Below, one piece after another: positions 45,601 through 52,799 of a stretch of 64,000 nt of DNA (position 1 is its first letter; every line of letters starts with the position of its first letter). The position numbers and the translations under genes are program-made. The notes below the pieces were generated by a model. It worked only from the letters and a program-made list of their open reading frames with translations, was not told the origin of the DNA and did not search any database. This DNA is from Lepeophtheirus salmonis (lineage: Eukaryota; Arthropoda; Copepoda; Siphonostomatoida; Caligidae). The stretch lies in the NCBI RefSeq assembly GCF_016086655.4, contig NC_052132.2:19408805-19472804 (forward strand), read 5' to 3'.

Positions 45601-48600
45601 AGATTTTTTATAAGCTCTTTTAACATCGCCAGCTTATTGGTGACCCCAAAGAAATTATATCAAAAAGTTTAAATCGCACAATCCAGGCCATCAATCAACT
45701 GGTGAATTTCTCGAAATAACACGCTCACTAAATTTGATTTGCAATAAATCGATTTTAACGTTTGCTGTGTGTGTTGAATGATACTTTCTTGTAGAAACCA
45801 CATTTTGGCCAAACCTTGCTATGGAAGAAAAAATCAGTTTACAGTAACGTGGTTATTATCATCATTAACGAAAAAATATGACCTAATGCTCCCTCCACTA
45901 TGAAGTCCACGCCAAACAGTATATTTTGGAATAAATTGATGTCCCATGAAGACATCTATAGATTGCTGGTTGAACATAACGCATATTTTGCATATTAAAA
46001 AGTATCCATTGAGTCCAAAATGAGTGTCATCTCTGAAGATGATTTTGCGATGAAAATCATTTATTTTTTATTACGTTTATTTTGATAATAAATTTGAATA
46101 ATTTGCAATTACTGATCAAGTGCATATCGCTACATTATGAAATGTATACTTATGAAGTTTTTAAATGTCAAAGAAAAAAAAATGGCTTATATTTTTTCCT
46201 AACGGAAAAAAAATTGAAGTATCCCGAACGTCAAACTCTTGATTTTGAAAGTTCAATTAAATTGTATTTACAATTATGCAAAATATTCTTTTAAATAAAT
46301 TGATTGTTTATAAGTTATTAACAGTTCAATATTTCATTGCTTGAACGGTGCACCCTTTACGTATGTGTATTGTAGCAAATAAGGTATTATTTTTTATATT
46401 TGTTCAAGATTACACAGAATTCTTTTTGTACATATTACATAAATATGTGTTTTATAATTTGGGTTTGATAATATTTGTATTAAGGATTTATCCAACTTTG
46501 TTGCACAAAAAAAAAAGTATTTGTGAGCGGAAATGTTTATGCATACATACACAGTTTGTTTGTATATGTTTTTATTTATTTTAATGGATGTTTTTTACTA
46601 GTGGTTACTGATTAGATCAAAACAAGCTTGATTGCTCATCTTTGTTTCATACAATTTATAAATGATAGTTAGTTTATGTTTGTAAGATAATATAAAATAT
46701 TTGTTTGTGGATATTTAAAGTAAAAAAATAAAATAGAACGACGTAATTCAATGGACAAAGAGCTCGTGAAAATTTATTCTCTTGATCTCAATGTATGTAT
46801 GTTTGTGTCTACATAGGTTGTTCCTGAATGACTCAATGTTTACTTCTACTTAATCAGTGAAACTCCATCTCACCTATTAAAGGGACATAAAATGAATACA
46901 AAATATCCAATAGGAAGATAAACACAGGGATAGTTGCAAAATGGGACAGTTGTGATAGTCTAATTTTTGTAGAACATTAAAGAAGATTCAACAATTACAT
47001 TTCCATCATAATTGTATAATATGATACAAATTATTATGATAAAGAGTCGATAATTTTTGCCAACTTTTATTTAAGATATTGAATAAAAACTGTTTTAATA
47101 GAATTGCCGTAGCTCATGGACAGCGCACTTGGGATAAATTATTCTCTTGAACTCAATGTGCGTGGGCGATTCCTAGATAAATAAATAAAATTTATTTTTA
47201 TGGACTTCAATCAAGATTCCTAGGTTAGTTGGAGTAATTAACATACCATAAGGTGGCTTATACTTAATCTGCATCTTACCAATTGCAAAAAAAATTCTAT
47301 AGTTTCTAGTGTGTGATAATGTGAAGATATTTTTTCCCTATTTTCTTATATTAAAACAAACTTGGCATGTTTTCGTTCAATAGGAGTTTTCACATGAGTA
47401 TTTTATTTATTTCCTGCATTTTGGTGTTATTTTTTGCGAAGAATAAGAGAGAGACGAACAGACATACGGTACATAAAATTGATAGAGAACCCTCCCCTGT
47501 TCCTCAGCCTTAATCATATCAATGAAAATGAATTTATTTCATATGCTTCCTACTGGCTTTTATTAAATAGATACCTCTAACAATTTATTGATACTTAAAT
47601 ATTTCAACAGATTTTTACTCTGTCCAAGTATTGTATGGAGGATTTCAGAGTCTAAGGCGCTTCAACTTATCAGCTATGTTAATTATCTATATTTCGTGAC
47701 CAAGCATTAGTCATTGTTTTGGATCCCCTTCAAGGTTTTCACACGAATCAAATTAAATCTGACGAAATTTACGCAACAAATCCATTTGAAACAATGTCAA
47801 TGTGCGGAGTTAAAATAATACCTTTCAATGGTGGAAAAATATGAGAAGAAGGTTGAAGATTCATTAACCTATGCTGTGTTCCATTTCTCGGAATGATTTT
47901 TTATTTAATCTAGGAAGTATATTCTAAATAATTTATCAATTCAGAATTACATTTATTCATATATGAATTGTATATTATAATATTAAATTATTTATGAACA
48001 AAACTTTAGATTATACAATATAAATGAAATCTTTAATTATCGATTTAATAAGAAATAGAATTTAGTGACAAAAGTGGAAATAGTAAATTATGATTTCCTA
48101 AACACTGGAGGAGCCAAGCATTTTGTATTCTATGAAATAACTTTTCCAAGGATGTCTAAGTGATAAACATCCGCTTATTTTAGTGAAGTTATTAATGTGA
48201 AACGAAATCTAAGTTTTTTCTCAACAAAGAGGATGACTTTATAATTGTAGAATGTGATTGCAAAGATGTCTAAAGGAGGTGGTGTTATATTAATTATTAT
48301 GAACAAATGAACCCAAAGAATGTTAAAGGCTTGCATATCAGAAAACAAGTAATTATTCCTGATTATTGAAGTTAATAAAGAAATAACAGTTGGAGATAAT
48401 TCTTCTATATAATTGATTCAAGATTTTATCAGATTTAAATATGGGATCGTATTGGAAATGAAGATTTAACTTGATAGACTTAAGGATAAGAGCGAAAAGA
48501 CCAGATTATAACACATTTCTAGAAAGTTGACAATTTCTCAAAGTGATGAGTTGAAGCGACTAGGAGACACTCAACATAATACTTGGCTAGAATTAGAAGC

Positions 48601-51600
48601 TGGATGGATATCTAACCAAAAATAAGATATTAGGATTATCCATGGAATAAATTACATTATCTTGACGAACTGGATTCTTTATATTCTTTCCCAAGACAGA
48701 GTTGGACACCAAATTAATATATTCCCTTTTGTCTTTAATTAATATGATTAAGGATGAAAAGAGGAAGGTTTCTTTTTCTAATATATTTTTCTATGTTATG
48801 TATTGTTCGTCTGTTCATCGTCCTTTTGTTCTCATTAAAAATTATGTGATCAGAGATTCGCCTGTGTACAAAGAGTATATACGTTGCATATTGAATTTTA
48901 TCCATTCAAGACAAACATTCAAAAAAACTTTTGCACTCGTAAGTATATTTTTTCTATTTCATGGGGTCCAAAATTAAAAATAATAATTTAAAATTTGTCC
49001 GAATTTGTGAATTTAGAGGGATTTTTGACTGAGCTTTTAAATTGTTCTTAATCTCTTTATTCGATGTTTCAATAAAATATTTGGTTACACACTTCTTCAT
49101 AACATAATTGTGTATGTTTTTATCTTTAAAAAAATCTCACATATAACCTACGTTGTTTTTAAAAAGTACATGAACGTAAACACAACTCTGATCTTTCGGA
49201 ATTTCTTGTCCTTATCCTTCTTCTCAATTTTTTTGTGCCAATCATTTTGCACATATTAATTTTACAAAAATAATTTTAATTTGTATGAAAAGATCGTAGA
49301 ACGAGAATATATACGTAATCCATAAATACAACATTTTAATTTAGGACAATCCTTAAAATTACAAACTCATTTTGTAAGAGCTTCTTCGCCTATGCTCATA
49401 TTTCTATCCCCTAATTCAATAATTAATTTGTGTTGTCATTAAAGCACAGATTATAAACATTCAAAACTGAAGTTGTCTACTTCAGGGATCATAGGCTGAA
49501 TAAGATGAGAATATTATGAGAATCATGCTCGGTGAAGGATCTGTCAGAGGTAGAAATGAGTCTGAAGTTGACTTATTTCAACGGGTTTTGTAATGTAATT
49601 CTCAAAATATCTAACTCAAAATTGTTATTTTTTAATTATTGCTATCGTCACAAGCAGGAACCTCAATTTACATAATATTTATAAGTGTTTTTTTTAAAAG
49701 CAATATCTTATAATTGAGTTCAAGATTAATGCTTAAAATGTCCTTTTAGACGTGTTATCAATAATGATATGGAATACTTACTTTCTAAAAAAAAAGAACA
49801 ACTTTACCCTTTTATACTTCATACTGAAATAATAATTTATTATCCAAAAAAATATATTATTAGTTATTTTAATTATTTATCTTTGTTTTTGCTAGTTTCA
49901 AATGCTACCATCAGGAGAAAAAGAAATACAAGGATCTGAGTTGTTATTAGCAAATGTAAGTCGTAAAGACTCTGGAATATACATTTGTACAGCTTCTAAT
50001 GGTGTTGAGCGTCCAGTTCATGCAAAAATCAAATTAAAAGTTATATGTAAGTATTTATTAACATTCCATTTATATGTTTAATATAATAGGTGAAGTAAAA
50101 AGTTCTGTTCGTTGGTTTTTTTGGCTATATTTGACAATAAATAGATAGGATTATCCCATTTAAATGGTTCGAAACGGTTTTCTGCCTAATATTCAGTTCC
50201 TGTGCAATGAAATAAGTATTCACACGTCCGTCCAACTGGATGATTTCCATTATTTTATCGACATTTTTGACGTCCATATTACCAGAACGGAATCGTTGGA
50301 ACCACCGCTTTGCTGTTTCTGACATAAATTTGTTGTATCTCTATTTTCATGTGTGTATGTACCATTAGACTGGTTTTAAAATTGTTTTTTTTAATATTTG
50401 AGTGCCAAAGTTAAAAAAAGTTTATTTTGGTAAAAATTGAAAGAATATAATTTTTTAAAGTCATATTTGTTAAATTTTAGAAGTTGAGCATAGCCCTTAA
50501 ATTTTAAAAATGTCATATTTTTTAAAGAAAAAATAGCATTTTTACATGAAAATAGTCAACCAAAGTCCAATAGAGCAATGTACAAAAATTAAATGTTTTA
50601 GATTATTAAATAATCTTTTAAAATATATCTTAAAGTTTCTTACCAAATAATGATTATTCATAAAAATTAATACAATCTTATTAGTCATTTTTGTTTAACA
50701 TAAGATCTGTACTTTAAAAAAAATAGTTTTTTGAATGTGTAAAAGTACATATTGTCCCCAAAATCTTTTTTTTTAAATGGTTAATAACTGATTCTTCTTG
50801 TTTATATACGGGCAACTATTACAGTTGTTCATAACATAAATACATGAAGGATATTAAGTGATTACGAAATTTTAAAGGAATATTGCCTCTTATTTTAAAG
50901 AGCGGTAAGGAATACAATTTAGCCGTTCCAGAGTTATGCACCTTGCTTATTGGATGTCTAAAGAAAAATATTGAATACAAATAATAAGTAAAGAAAAAAA
51001 TTATTCTTCCAATAAATGGATTTAGTAATGTGTATTTTGAGTTGTATACGTGCGATCGGTTTACGCTCTATTCTGTAAGAAGGATAACACTTAGCACTAA
51101 AACACTTTTGCGACAGATTAGTGATTGTGTAACTCAGTATTGTTTGAGCACAAGTCAAAAATGAGAGCAAGAAGATAAAAAACACCATATTTTATTTTGG
51201 TTTTTTTTTCGATAAAGGTGAAAATGCAAGTTAAGTGGCTAAAAATGTGTATAGTATTTACAATTTTATTTCCATCGATTCTGTTCTAATAATTTTTATC
51301 TCAAAGATGCACCACGCTTTAAAAGGCCAATTGTCGAAAACATGGATGTTAATTATGGAGTCATACCATCATGTAAGCAATGTGGGGATTGTCATAGAAA
51401 TAAAAATTAAGGGAAAAAATTAAATAATAATGAACTTCTTTTTACGAAAAATACTTCTTTACTTTGAAAAATGTTTTTCAAGGCAAGTGTATATCATATG
51501 TTATACATAATAGACAAAAAAGCGCGAGCTACACGAAATACAATTTTAATTTAATTTGTCATTTTTGCAGAAATAATCCTTTCAAGAGAAAGTTTTCAGA

Positions 51601-52799
51601 AAATGTTTCAAAAGATAGGTTATTTATCCAATAGAGTTTTTATTTTTAATTGCTCCATTTAGACTTATGTTAACTATTTTTAAGTAAAAATATATATTTT
51701 TTATTCAAATTTTGAAACTTTTGATCAATATGAAACAAATTTTTCAATTGTTCATTTTCCACCAAAAGTAAAAAAATTGTCTCTACTACATTTCAAAATA
51801 TTTTTTTTATTTAAGAAAAAAACAGTCTTAATGTACCATATACATATTTTTCTGCGTAAAGACTTTGGATTAATAGAATGTCTCAACCCTTATTTCCATA
51901 TTCCATGTATTCTTATGTATTACTCTTAATGTCTAAATACAATGTATTTTTTAAATGAGGATAATTCCCATGAAGAAGTAGATAGAAAAAGATATTAAAA
52001 GTCCTGGAGGACTATATAATATTAGAGCTTACTCTCAGAGCTTTTCTCAATTTAATCAAGTAATGTTGTGTTCTTTTGTTAGTATTATTGTTTCTCAGTA
52101 TATAATAAAAGTTCTCCAAATATATAAATTATGTCTTTTCCCTTATTTTAAAATAGAATATTATTTGATGTGAAGCACCGTCATTTTAATACATCTTTTT
52201 TACGAGAAACAAATAGATTAATACATTCCTTTACGTAATTTCATTGTACTTCTTCTTTTTATAATATAAATGTTTGAAACAAATTTTTCCTGATTTTATC
52301 TTGACGTTTCTTTTTTCAAATACTATAAAATATCTTTTAAAATTACAAACCCAAATAGTATGCCAGTTTATGAATCTGAGGATATATTATGGATTTATCT
52401 TTATTGTACCACACAACCTTTCATACCAAAAGAAACAGAAAAAATGGATGAAAATCCATTGGTAGTTATTCAATTCTTCCAAACTTTGAAATTATTATTT
52501 AATAGTTGTTGAACATTGCTAAAAGCTTAACAATAGCTCATTCAAATTTAACAAATAAAAATTAAAACAATGATTAGGAGGAAAGAAGGGAGCACATCCA
52601 CAGCTAAACATACTGTATATTAATGTATTTTTGAGGTAACGGCGTGATGTAAAGAAAAGTATTTGATTATTTATACCCTTAATAACTTTTGTTTTTTTCA
52701 GATGAGCCTGAAATAGTGGTGGATAAATCTTGGGTCCACGCTGATGTTGGTGTTGAAGTGTCGATATCTTGTGTGGTACATGCAGAACCGTTATCAGAG
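547..52799 (+). CDS. klg: klingon-like Ig-superfamily cell adhesion gene, partial (exons joined across the window)
   Basis: Five + strand exons (547-690, 2944-3012, 20685-20806, 49896-50046, 52702-52799) join in one frame into 194 codons plus a split first codon. The product carries the tryptophan and closing Tyr-x-Cys of Ig1, a complete Ig2 (Cys in LGCNATG, Trp in IIWERE, closing DSGIYIC) and the opening Cys of Ig3 (SISCVVHAEP). N-glycosylation sequons are NIT, NAT and NVS. The Ig1-Ig2 linker ending in VPP and the Ig2-Ig3 stretch YEPEIVVDKSWVH resemble insect Klingon, a GPI-anchored homophilic neuronal adhesion protein used in photoreceptor development and memory; lachesin and wrapper are the alternatives. 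Signal peptide, start of Ig1, rest of Ig3 and C-terminus are not in view. Exons and frame are seen; the family assignment is from remembered family features; the surface adhesion role is inferred. Confidence 0.72.
691..2943 (+). other. intron of the klingon-like gene (2.25 kb)
   Basis: Bounded by GTAAGT at 691 and CAG at 2941-2943. The content is AT-rich single-copy-looking sequence with short homopolymer runs. No coding, RNA or transposon feature is recognisable. Confidence 0.7.
2944..3012 (+). CDS. klg: exon B: last strands of Ig1
   Basis: This 69-nt exon lies between a polypyrimidine tract plus CAG (2941-2943) and the donor G|GTAAGTG at 3013. Joined to exon A in phase 1 it restores EDKGEYICELETFGDP, the closing Tyr-x-Cys motif of Ig1, and then runs on to IHVL. 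It ends on the first base of a Val codon (phase 1). It was recognised only by splicing logic. The restored conserved motif across the junction is the main support. Confidence 0.78.
5544..5568 (-). repeat. solitary mariner terminal repeat
   Basis: The sequence matches, with a few mismatches, the terminal inverted repeat of the mariner copy at 58270-59031 (core GGTCCATTAAAATCTG; here GATCTATTAAAATCTG). A second repeat of the same type and orientation follows at 5884-5905. It is probably the residue of another copy lost by deletion. Confidence 0.5.
5884..6235 (-). mobile_element. mariner-like transposase remnant, C-terminal end, with one terminal repeat
   Basis: The minus strand reads VEGKACSARHLNNEAFKVTI, a stop, then CATMIVDYIRRGCQAFRL, the usual mariner C-terminus (R-H-x-N, then D-x-I-x-x-x-C-x-A-F-R). 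A terminal repeat with core GTCCATTGAAATCTGAA lies at 5888-5904 on the downstream side of the gene. In-frame stops are present. The N-terminal and catalytic parts are missing; the retroelement fragment begins where they would be. It belongs to the same subfamily as the copies at 58270 and 61144, judged by the terminal repeat. Confidence 0.65.
6250..6984 (+). mobile_element. non-LTR retrotransposon fragment, reverse-transcriptase region
   Basis: The + strand carries RT palm/finger segments in order: KKFKANKATDPDGVSGELF (about 6367-6425, typical K-x-x-x-x-x-G-P/D-D-G-x-x-G-E), F-x-E-A-L-D-S-I-N-H (about 6776-6805), then ALLHNGSST, GQGCPTVSLLFI up to a stop at 6982. Stops and frameshifts interrupt it, and the Y-x-D-D active-site box is not reached. 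The G-S-S-T block matches the fragment at 54579-54947, so both appear to be one LINE family. It cannot be functional. Confidence 0.68.
9034..9060. repeat. poly(A) run, 27 bases
   Basis: Uninterrupted A run followed by GGGAG. It could be a retroposon tail, but no recognisable retroposed sequence precedes it. Confidence 0.9.
9530..9903 (+). mobile_element. mariner-like transposase C-terminal fragment
   Basis: An open stretch on + ends with a stop at 9901-9903 and encodes SFLADNFPYFWD, SSPEANPSDYF, the spacer region, then VDVCKGFMPRIEAIIRADGSHIE, a classic mariner DD34D C-terminal half. The upstream overlapping frame holds FTRDGTP, equivalent to the conserved Q-D-G-A-P, so a one-base frameshift separates the second and third catalytic acids. 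The third catalytic Asp (S-P-D-x-N-P) is replaced by Glu. It appears closest to the minus-strand copy at 25640, which shares the N-F-x-Y-F-W-D-L run. No N-terminal half or terminal repeats were found. Confidence 0.78.
12497..12514. repeat. (CA)n microsatellite
   Basis: Nine consecutive CA units, followed about 60 bases later by a short AAT run. Confidence 0.9.
15343..15486 (+). repeat. tRNA-derived SINE-like repeat, copy 1
   Basis: The head contains TAGCTCAGTGG (15348-15358), a good match to a pol III A box, and TATTCGATTCAC (15404-15415), a diverged B box, about 50 bases apart. The tail reads AATTCCTAGGTCCGAGGGAG. Head and tail recur at 31693-33010 (split), 46737 and 47104. A real tRNA is unlikely because no cloverleaf or discriminator can be drawn through the AT-rich middle. 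Confidence 0.6.
16500..17010 (-). mobile_element. mariner/Tc1-like transposase N-terminal remnant
   Basis: The minus strand shows the helix-turn-helix segment RPANLELSMRGKST and ELFKLLGCNCSNVY (about 16980-16895). A basic linker, RSRPRPKRQKELVEVVKD, follows, then after a frameshift LTANDLASKFEISH and a V-K-Q-D-L motif at about 16770-16700. This is the order seen in the paired DNA-binding domain of Tc1/mariner transposases. Stops and at least one frameshift are present. The catalytic half is not recognisable. The subfamily is uncertain. Confidence 0.55.
20127..20140. repeat. (GT)n microsatellite inside a repeat-like tract
   Basis: Seven GT units preceded by TATATATAAAATGAGAAAG, a layout common at the ends of dispersed repeats in arthropod genomes. 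No family can be assigned. Confidence 0.6.
20685..20806 (+). CDS. klg: exon C: first half of Ig domain 2
   Basis: The acceptor CACAG ends at 20684. The exon's first two bases complete the split Val codon and give VPPIISVTNSRRNITV, the usual Ig1-Ig2 linker. It then reads through VTLGCNATGFPIP (first Ig2 cysteine) to IIWERE. Two sequons, NIT and NAT, are present. The donor is placed at 20806/20807 (GAA|GTATTA, phase 0), a weak site. The frame meets a TAA twelve bases after 20807, so the exon must end by then, and this donor gives a phase matching exon D. With it, the Trp-to-Gly spacing of Ig2 is 31 residues, normal for this family. Confidence 0.75.
21810..22640 (-). mobile_element. P-element/THAP9-like transposase remnant
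   Basis: The minus strand (22250 down to 22005) reads LLTKCDLKYVLLEQVQSD, then SRFSWYHGLSRANYYVSVRQ and VLDAEKKI. This is the conserved C-terminal block of P-like transposases, in which Q-S-D-x-x-E-x-R-F-x-W-Y-R-x-L-S-x-x-N-Y-x-V-S is typical. Upstream, about 22510-22440, IEKTNVFLADSIFHVSTI fits the preceding part of the same protein. Downstream, about 21900-21840, LSGYIARSQTARLK fits the usual G-Y-I-x-R segment. Several stops interrupt it, and no THAP zinc finger or terminal repeats are seen. Confidence 0.65.
25640..26290 (-). mobile_element. mariner-like transposase remnant
   Basis: Read on the minus strand from about 26160 to 25645: FNVDATFNKKNSRFI (first catalytic Asp in a V-D-A context), KPAKTIVLGVVAKYALPFF (the usual V-L-G-V-V-x-x-x-x-x-x-P-x-F-F core), then N-F-S-Y-F-W-D-L-K-M-W-P-P-S-S-P-D-A-N-P and finally DCRGFMPRIEAISRAEGSQI. 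These parts are spread over all three frames, so several indels broke the gene. The subfamily matches the + copy at 9530-9903. No terminal repeats were identified. Confidence 0.72.
29352..29431. repeat. 41-bp tandem duplication
   Basis: A unit beginning TGATGAGGAATATCATAGCT occurs at 29352 and again at 29393, differing near its end (AAAAATATT versus AGAATATT). It has two copies and a 41-base period. Confidence 0.88.
29830..30410 (-). mobile_element. mariner-like transposase remnant
   Basis: The minus strand starts in a region with SSRLSFKSGTT. It continues with IFILDAVMKRINDCFLAES (first catalytic Asp), SAQGMIFGVHRGQDASLLLLGQ and VYYKVLR, ending at 29973. After a frameshift it resumes with VTKDGAPAHTSIKVQ (second catalytic Asp intact) and DLWHSSSPN, where the third catalytic Asp is lost. 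The region below 29830 is not recognisable as mariner, so the C-terminus is absent. No terminal repeats were seen. It belongs to a different subfamily from the 9530/25640 pair. Confidence 0.75.
31693..31766 (+). repeat. SINE-like repeat, copy 2, head half
   Basis: GACAAAGCTCAATAGACAAC, then GCTTAAGATAAATTATT, matches the heads of the copies at 15343 and 47104. The copy stops abruptly where the mariner terminal repeat begins. Its tail is found on the other side of that element at 32961-33010. Confidence 0.55.
31767..32957 (+). mobile_element. mariner element with both terminal inverted repeats, transposase broken
   Basis: The left end (AGGGTAGGGCAGCGAAACGT) and the reverse complement of the right end (GGTAGGGAAGCAAAACGTGG) match over about 27 bases with few mismatches. 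TA flanks both sides, giving about 1.19 kb, the usual mariner size. The + strand encodes ILDLLDAGINVMKITGIIMS (helix-turn-helix), KIFTVDQFHNHWNDRWLA (first Asp), GQTMVLGVVSSYGKKMPPFL, GKYVWIQDG (second Asp), DNMARFWFKEI and, after a stop and a gap, PVDFSIWGTLERK. Stops at several points and loss of the S-P-D-L-N-P block make it inactive. It sits inside a SINE-like repeat. Confidence 0.82.
32961..33010 (+). repeat. SINE-like repeat, copy 2, tail half
   Basis: GATATATATGGTCTCCAAAG followed by AAGATTCCTAGGTCAGATGG matches the tail of the copies at 15343 (ATTCCTAGGTCCGAGGGAG) and 47104 (AAGATTCCTAGGTTAGTTGG). It is separated from its head only by the mariner at 31767-32957. Confidence 0.6.
35425..35775 (-). 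mobile_element. mariner-like C-terminal fragment bounded by an inverted repeat
   Basis: The minus strand reads INYTFQKDRALVTMPK (degraded Q-Q-D-x-A-P-x-H), LGHFWSPDFWPANVPDLNAYDF (third catalytic Asp in P-D-L-N) and then VERESCVKYYGGPQEVY. A perfect 20-bp inverted repeat joins 35441-35460 to 35739-35758 (ACCTCGTGCAGATCCAGCTT). Imperfect pairing extends outward by about 15 bases, to 35426 and 35773. The repeat overlaps the coding fragment, so it may be a secondary fold-back arrangement rather than the original mariner end. A separate mariner-like end motif, ACAGGGTTGTTAAAAATTAC, lies at 35239. Confidence 0.6.
36087..36420. mobile_element. MITE with TA target-site duplication
   Basis: The left end TAGGGTGGCCCTTA (36085-36098) and the right end TAAGAGCCACCCTA (36409-36422) are inverted repeats with one mismatch in 14 bases, and TA flanks both. 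The 334-bp interior is AT-rich and has no transposase similarity. This is the structure of a non-autonomous Tc1/mariner-type miniature element. A similar end motif occurs at about 155-175. Confidence 0.7.
36791..36813. repeat. poly(T) run, 23 bases
   Basis: Uninterrupted T run. It could be the minus-strand tail of a retroposon, but no body is recognisable on either side. Confidence 0.9.
37370..37795 (-). mobile_element. Tc1/IS630-type transposase N-terminal fragment with one end
   Basis: A minus-strand start at 37672 gives MEQYTLQQRIEMIKVHYNNN and then GENMAETV. A frameshift leads into GRREVPFRTTIEKLVEKLEL, LGQVNDLKNKIRARRSRTTE and NIVAVAQSVEEN, the typical N-terminal DNA-binding region of this widespread arthropod transposon family. 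The promoter-side flank ends in a motif (GGGAAAACCTTGTA, about 37777-37790) that looks like a terminal repeat. The catalytic half is absent and the opposite end is not certain, although GAAAACCTT near 37315 is a candidate. Confidence 0.72.
39490..40320 (-). mobile_element. mariner (Mos/cecropia-type) transposase remnant with internal deletion
   Basis: On the minus strand in order: KFRHILHFYALNGKHASKV and TKKICDVHRI (about 40215-40130, helix-turn-helix), CRPVVENVDKIMENI and VNSRSIIQELNMGHETVLNQ (40060-39940), V-P-H-E-L at about 39893, and after a gap MTSHKLKELGWEFHMHPPYI with SDPAP (39724-39640), which holds the third catalytic region. The first two catalytic acids lie in the missing middle. 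The motif ACACCTTATGGTATGAACCA at 40300-40319 may be the 5' terminal repeat. Stops and frameshifts are present. Confidence 0.8.
44951..46357 (-). mobile_element. Tc1/IS630-type transposon, nearly full length but decayed
   Basis: The ends read ACAGGGTGGTGCACGATTAG at 44951 and, reverse-complemented, AAAGGGTGCACCGTTCAAGC at about 46357, a partial inverted-repeat match. The minus strand encodes IIFRDDTHFGLNGY (first catalytic Asp, about 46060-46015), YTVWRGLHSGGSIRSYFF and VNDDNNHVTVN (45930-45840), then LQESIIQHTQQT, where the second catalytic Asp is lost. Next come ISRNSPVDWWPGLCDLN (third, in another frame), F-L-W-G and VEKMRSAFGLL (about 45560-45510). Many stops occur. The N-terminal DNA-binding part is poorly preserved. 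Confidence 0.7.
46737..46835 (+). repeat. SINE-like repeat, copy 3 (head)
   Basis: ACGACGTAATTCAATGGACA followed by TTTATTCTCTTGATCTCAAT and GTATGTATG matches the head of the copies at 15343 and 47104. The B-box region is degenerate and the tail is not recognisable. Confidence 0.5.
47104..47240 (+). repeat. tRNA-derived SINE-like repeat, copy 4
   Basis: CGTAGCTCATGGACAGCGCA (A-box region) is followed by AAATTATTCTCTTGAACTCA, then GGGCGATTCCTAG as the degenerate B box and AAGATTCCTAGGTTAGTTGG as the tail. It is one of the two most complete copies, with 15343-15486. Confidence 0.6.
49896..50046 (+). CDS. klg: exon D: second half of Ig domain 2
   Basis: The exon starts after TTTTTGCTAG (AG at 49894-49895) in phase 0 and ends at the consensus donor TATAT|GTAAGT (GT at 50047), leaving one base of a Tyr codon (phase 1). 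It encodes FQMLPSGEKEIQGSELLL, the sequon NVS, RKDSGIYICTASNGV and KIKLKVI. The D-S-G-x-Y-x-C-x-A-x-N-G-V stretch is the canonical end of the second Ig domain in lachesin/klingon proteins. The preceding intron is about 29 kb. Confidence 0.82.
50047..52701 (+). other. intron of the klingon-like gene (2.65 kb)
   Basis: Bounded by GTAAGT at 50047 and TTTCAG ending at 52701. A mariner N-terminal fragment (50090-50345) lies within 50 bases of the donor. From 50345 to 52700 I see AT-rich sequence only. Confidence 0.7.
50090..50345 (-). mobile_element. mariner transposase N-terminal fragment
   Basis: The minus strand from 50325 reads MSETAKRWFQRFRSGNMDV, KNVDKIMEIIQLDGRVNTYF, then IAQELNIRQKTVSNHLNG, the helix-turn-helix region of the same broad mariner group as the copy at 39490-40320. 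The linker between D-V and N-V-D-K is shortened, with the usual G-R-P motif deleted. A stop follows at 50125. The lower flank has GTGAAGTAAAAAGTTCTGTT (50092-50111), reminiscent of a mariner end. It lies just downstream of exon D's donor site. Confidence 0.75.
52702..52799 (+). CDS. klg: exon E: start of Ig domain 3
   Basis: The acceptor TTTTTTTCAG ends at 52701. Two bases complete a Tyr codon, giving YEPEIVVDKSWVHADVGV and then VSISCVVHAEPLSE, which holds the first cysteine of Ig3. The donor GAG|GTAATT is at 52799/52800 (phase 0). The K-S-W-x-H block in front of the third Ig domain is the feature that points to klingon rather than lachesin, from memory of the family. I could not find the next exon, expected to begin near a V-x-W-Y motif, in the remaining 11.2 kb. 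Confidence 0.78.

Larger units (their letters stand above)
20807..49895 (+). other. intron of the klingon-like gene (29.1 kb)
   Basis: This is the largest intron, bounded by a weak donor at 20807 and a TAG acceptor ending at 49895. It contains a P-element-like fossil, several mariner copies, a Tc1/IS630-type element, a MITE and SINE-like repeats. Stretches 22730-25250, 26300-28400, 28620-29340, 30420-31690, 33015-35230, 36430-37310, 37800-39490, 41060-44950 and 47245-49890 contain nothing I recognise beyond AT-rich sequence. The block 47640-48680 is less AT-rich and may be an unidentified decayed element. Confidence 0.6.

Noticed and set aside
48702..48977. 91-codon + strand open frame
   Set aside because: No family resemblance; composition like the background.
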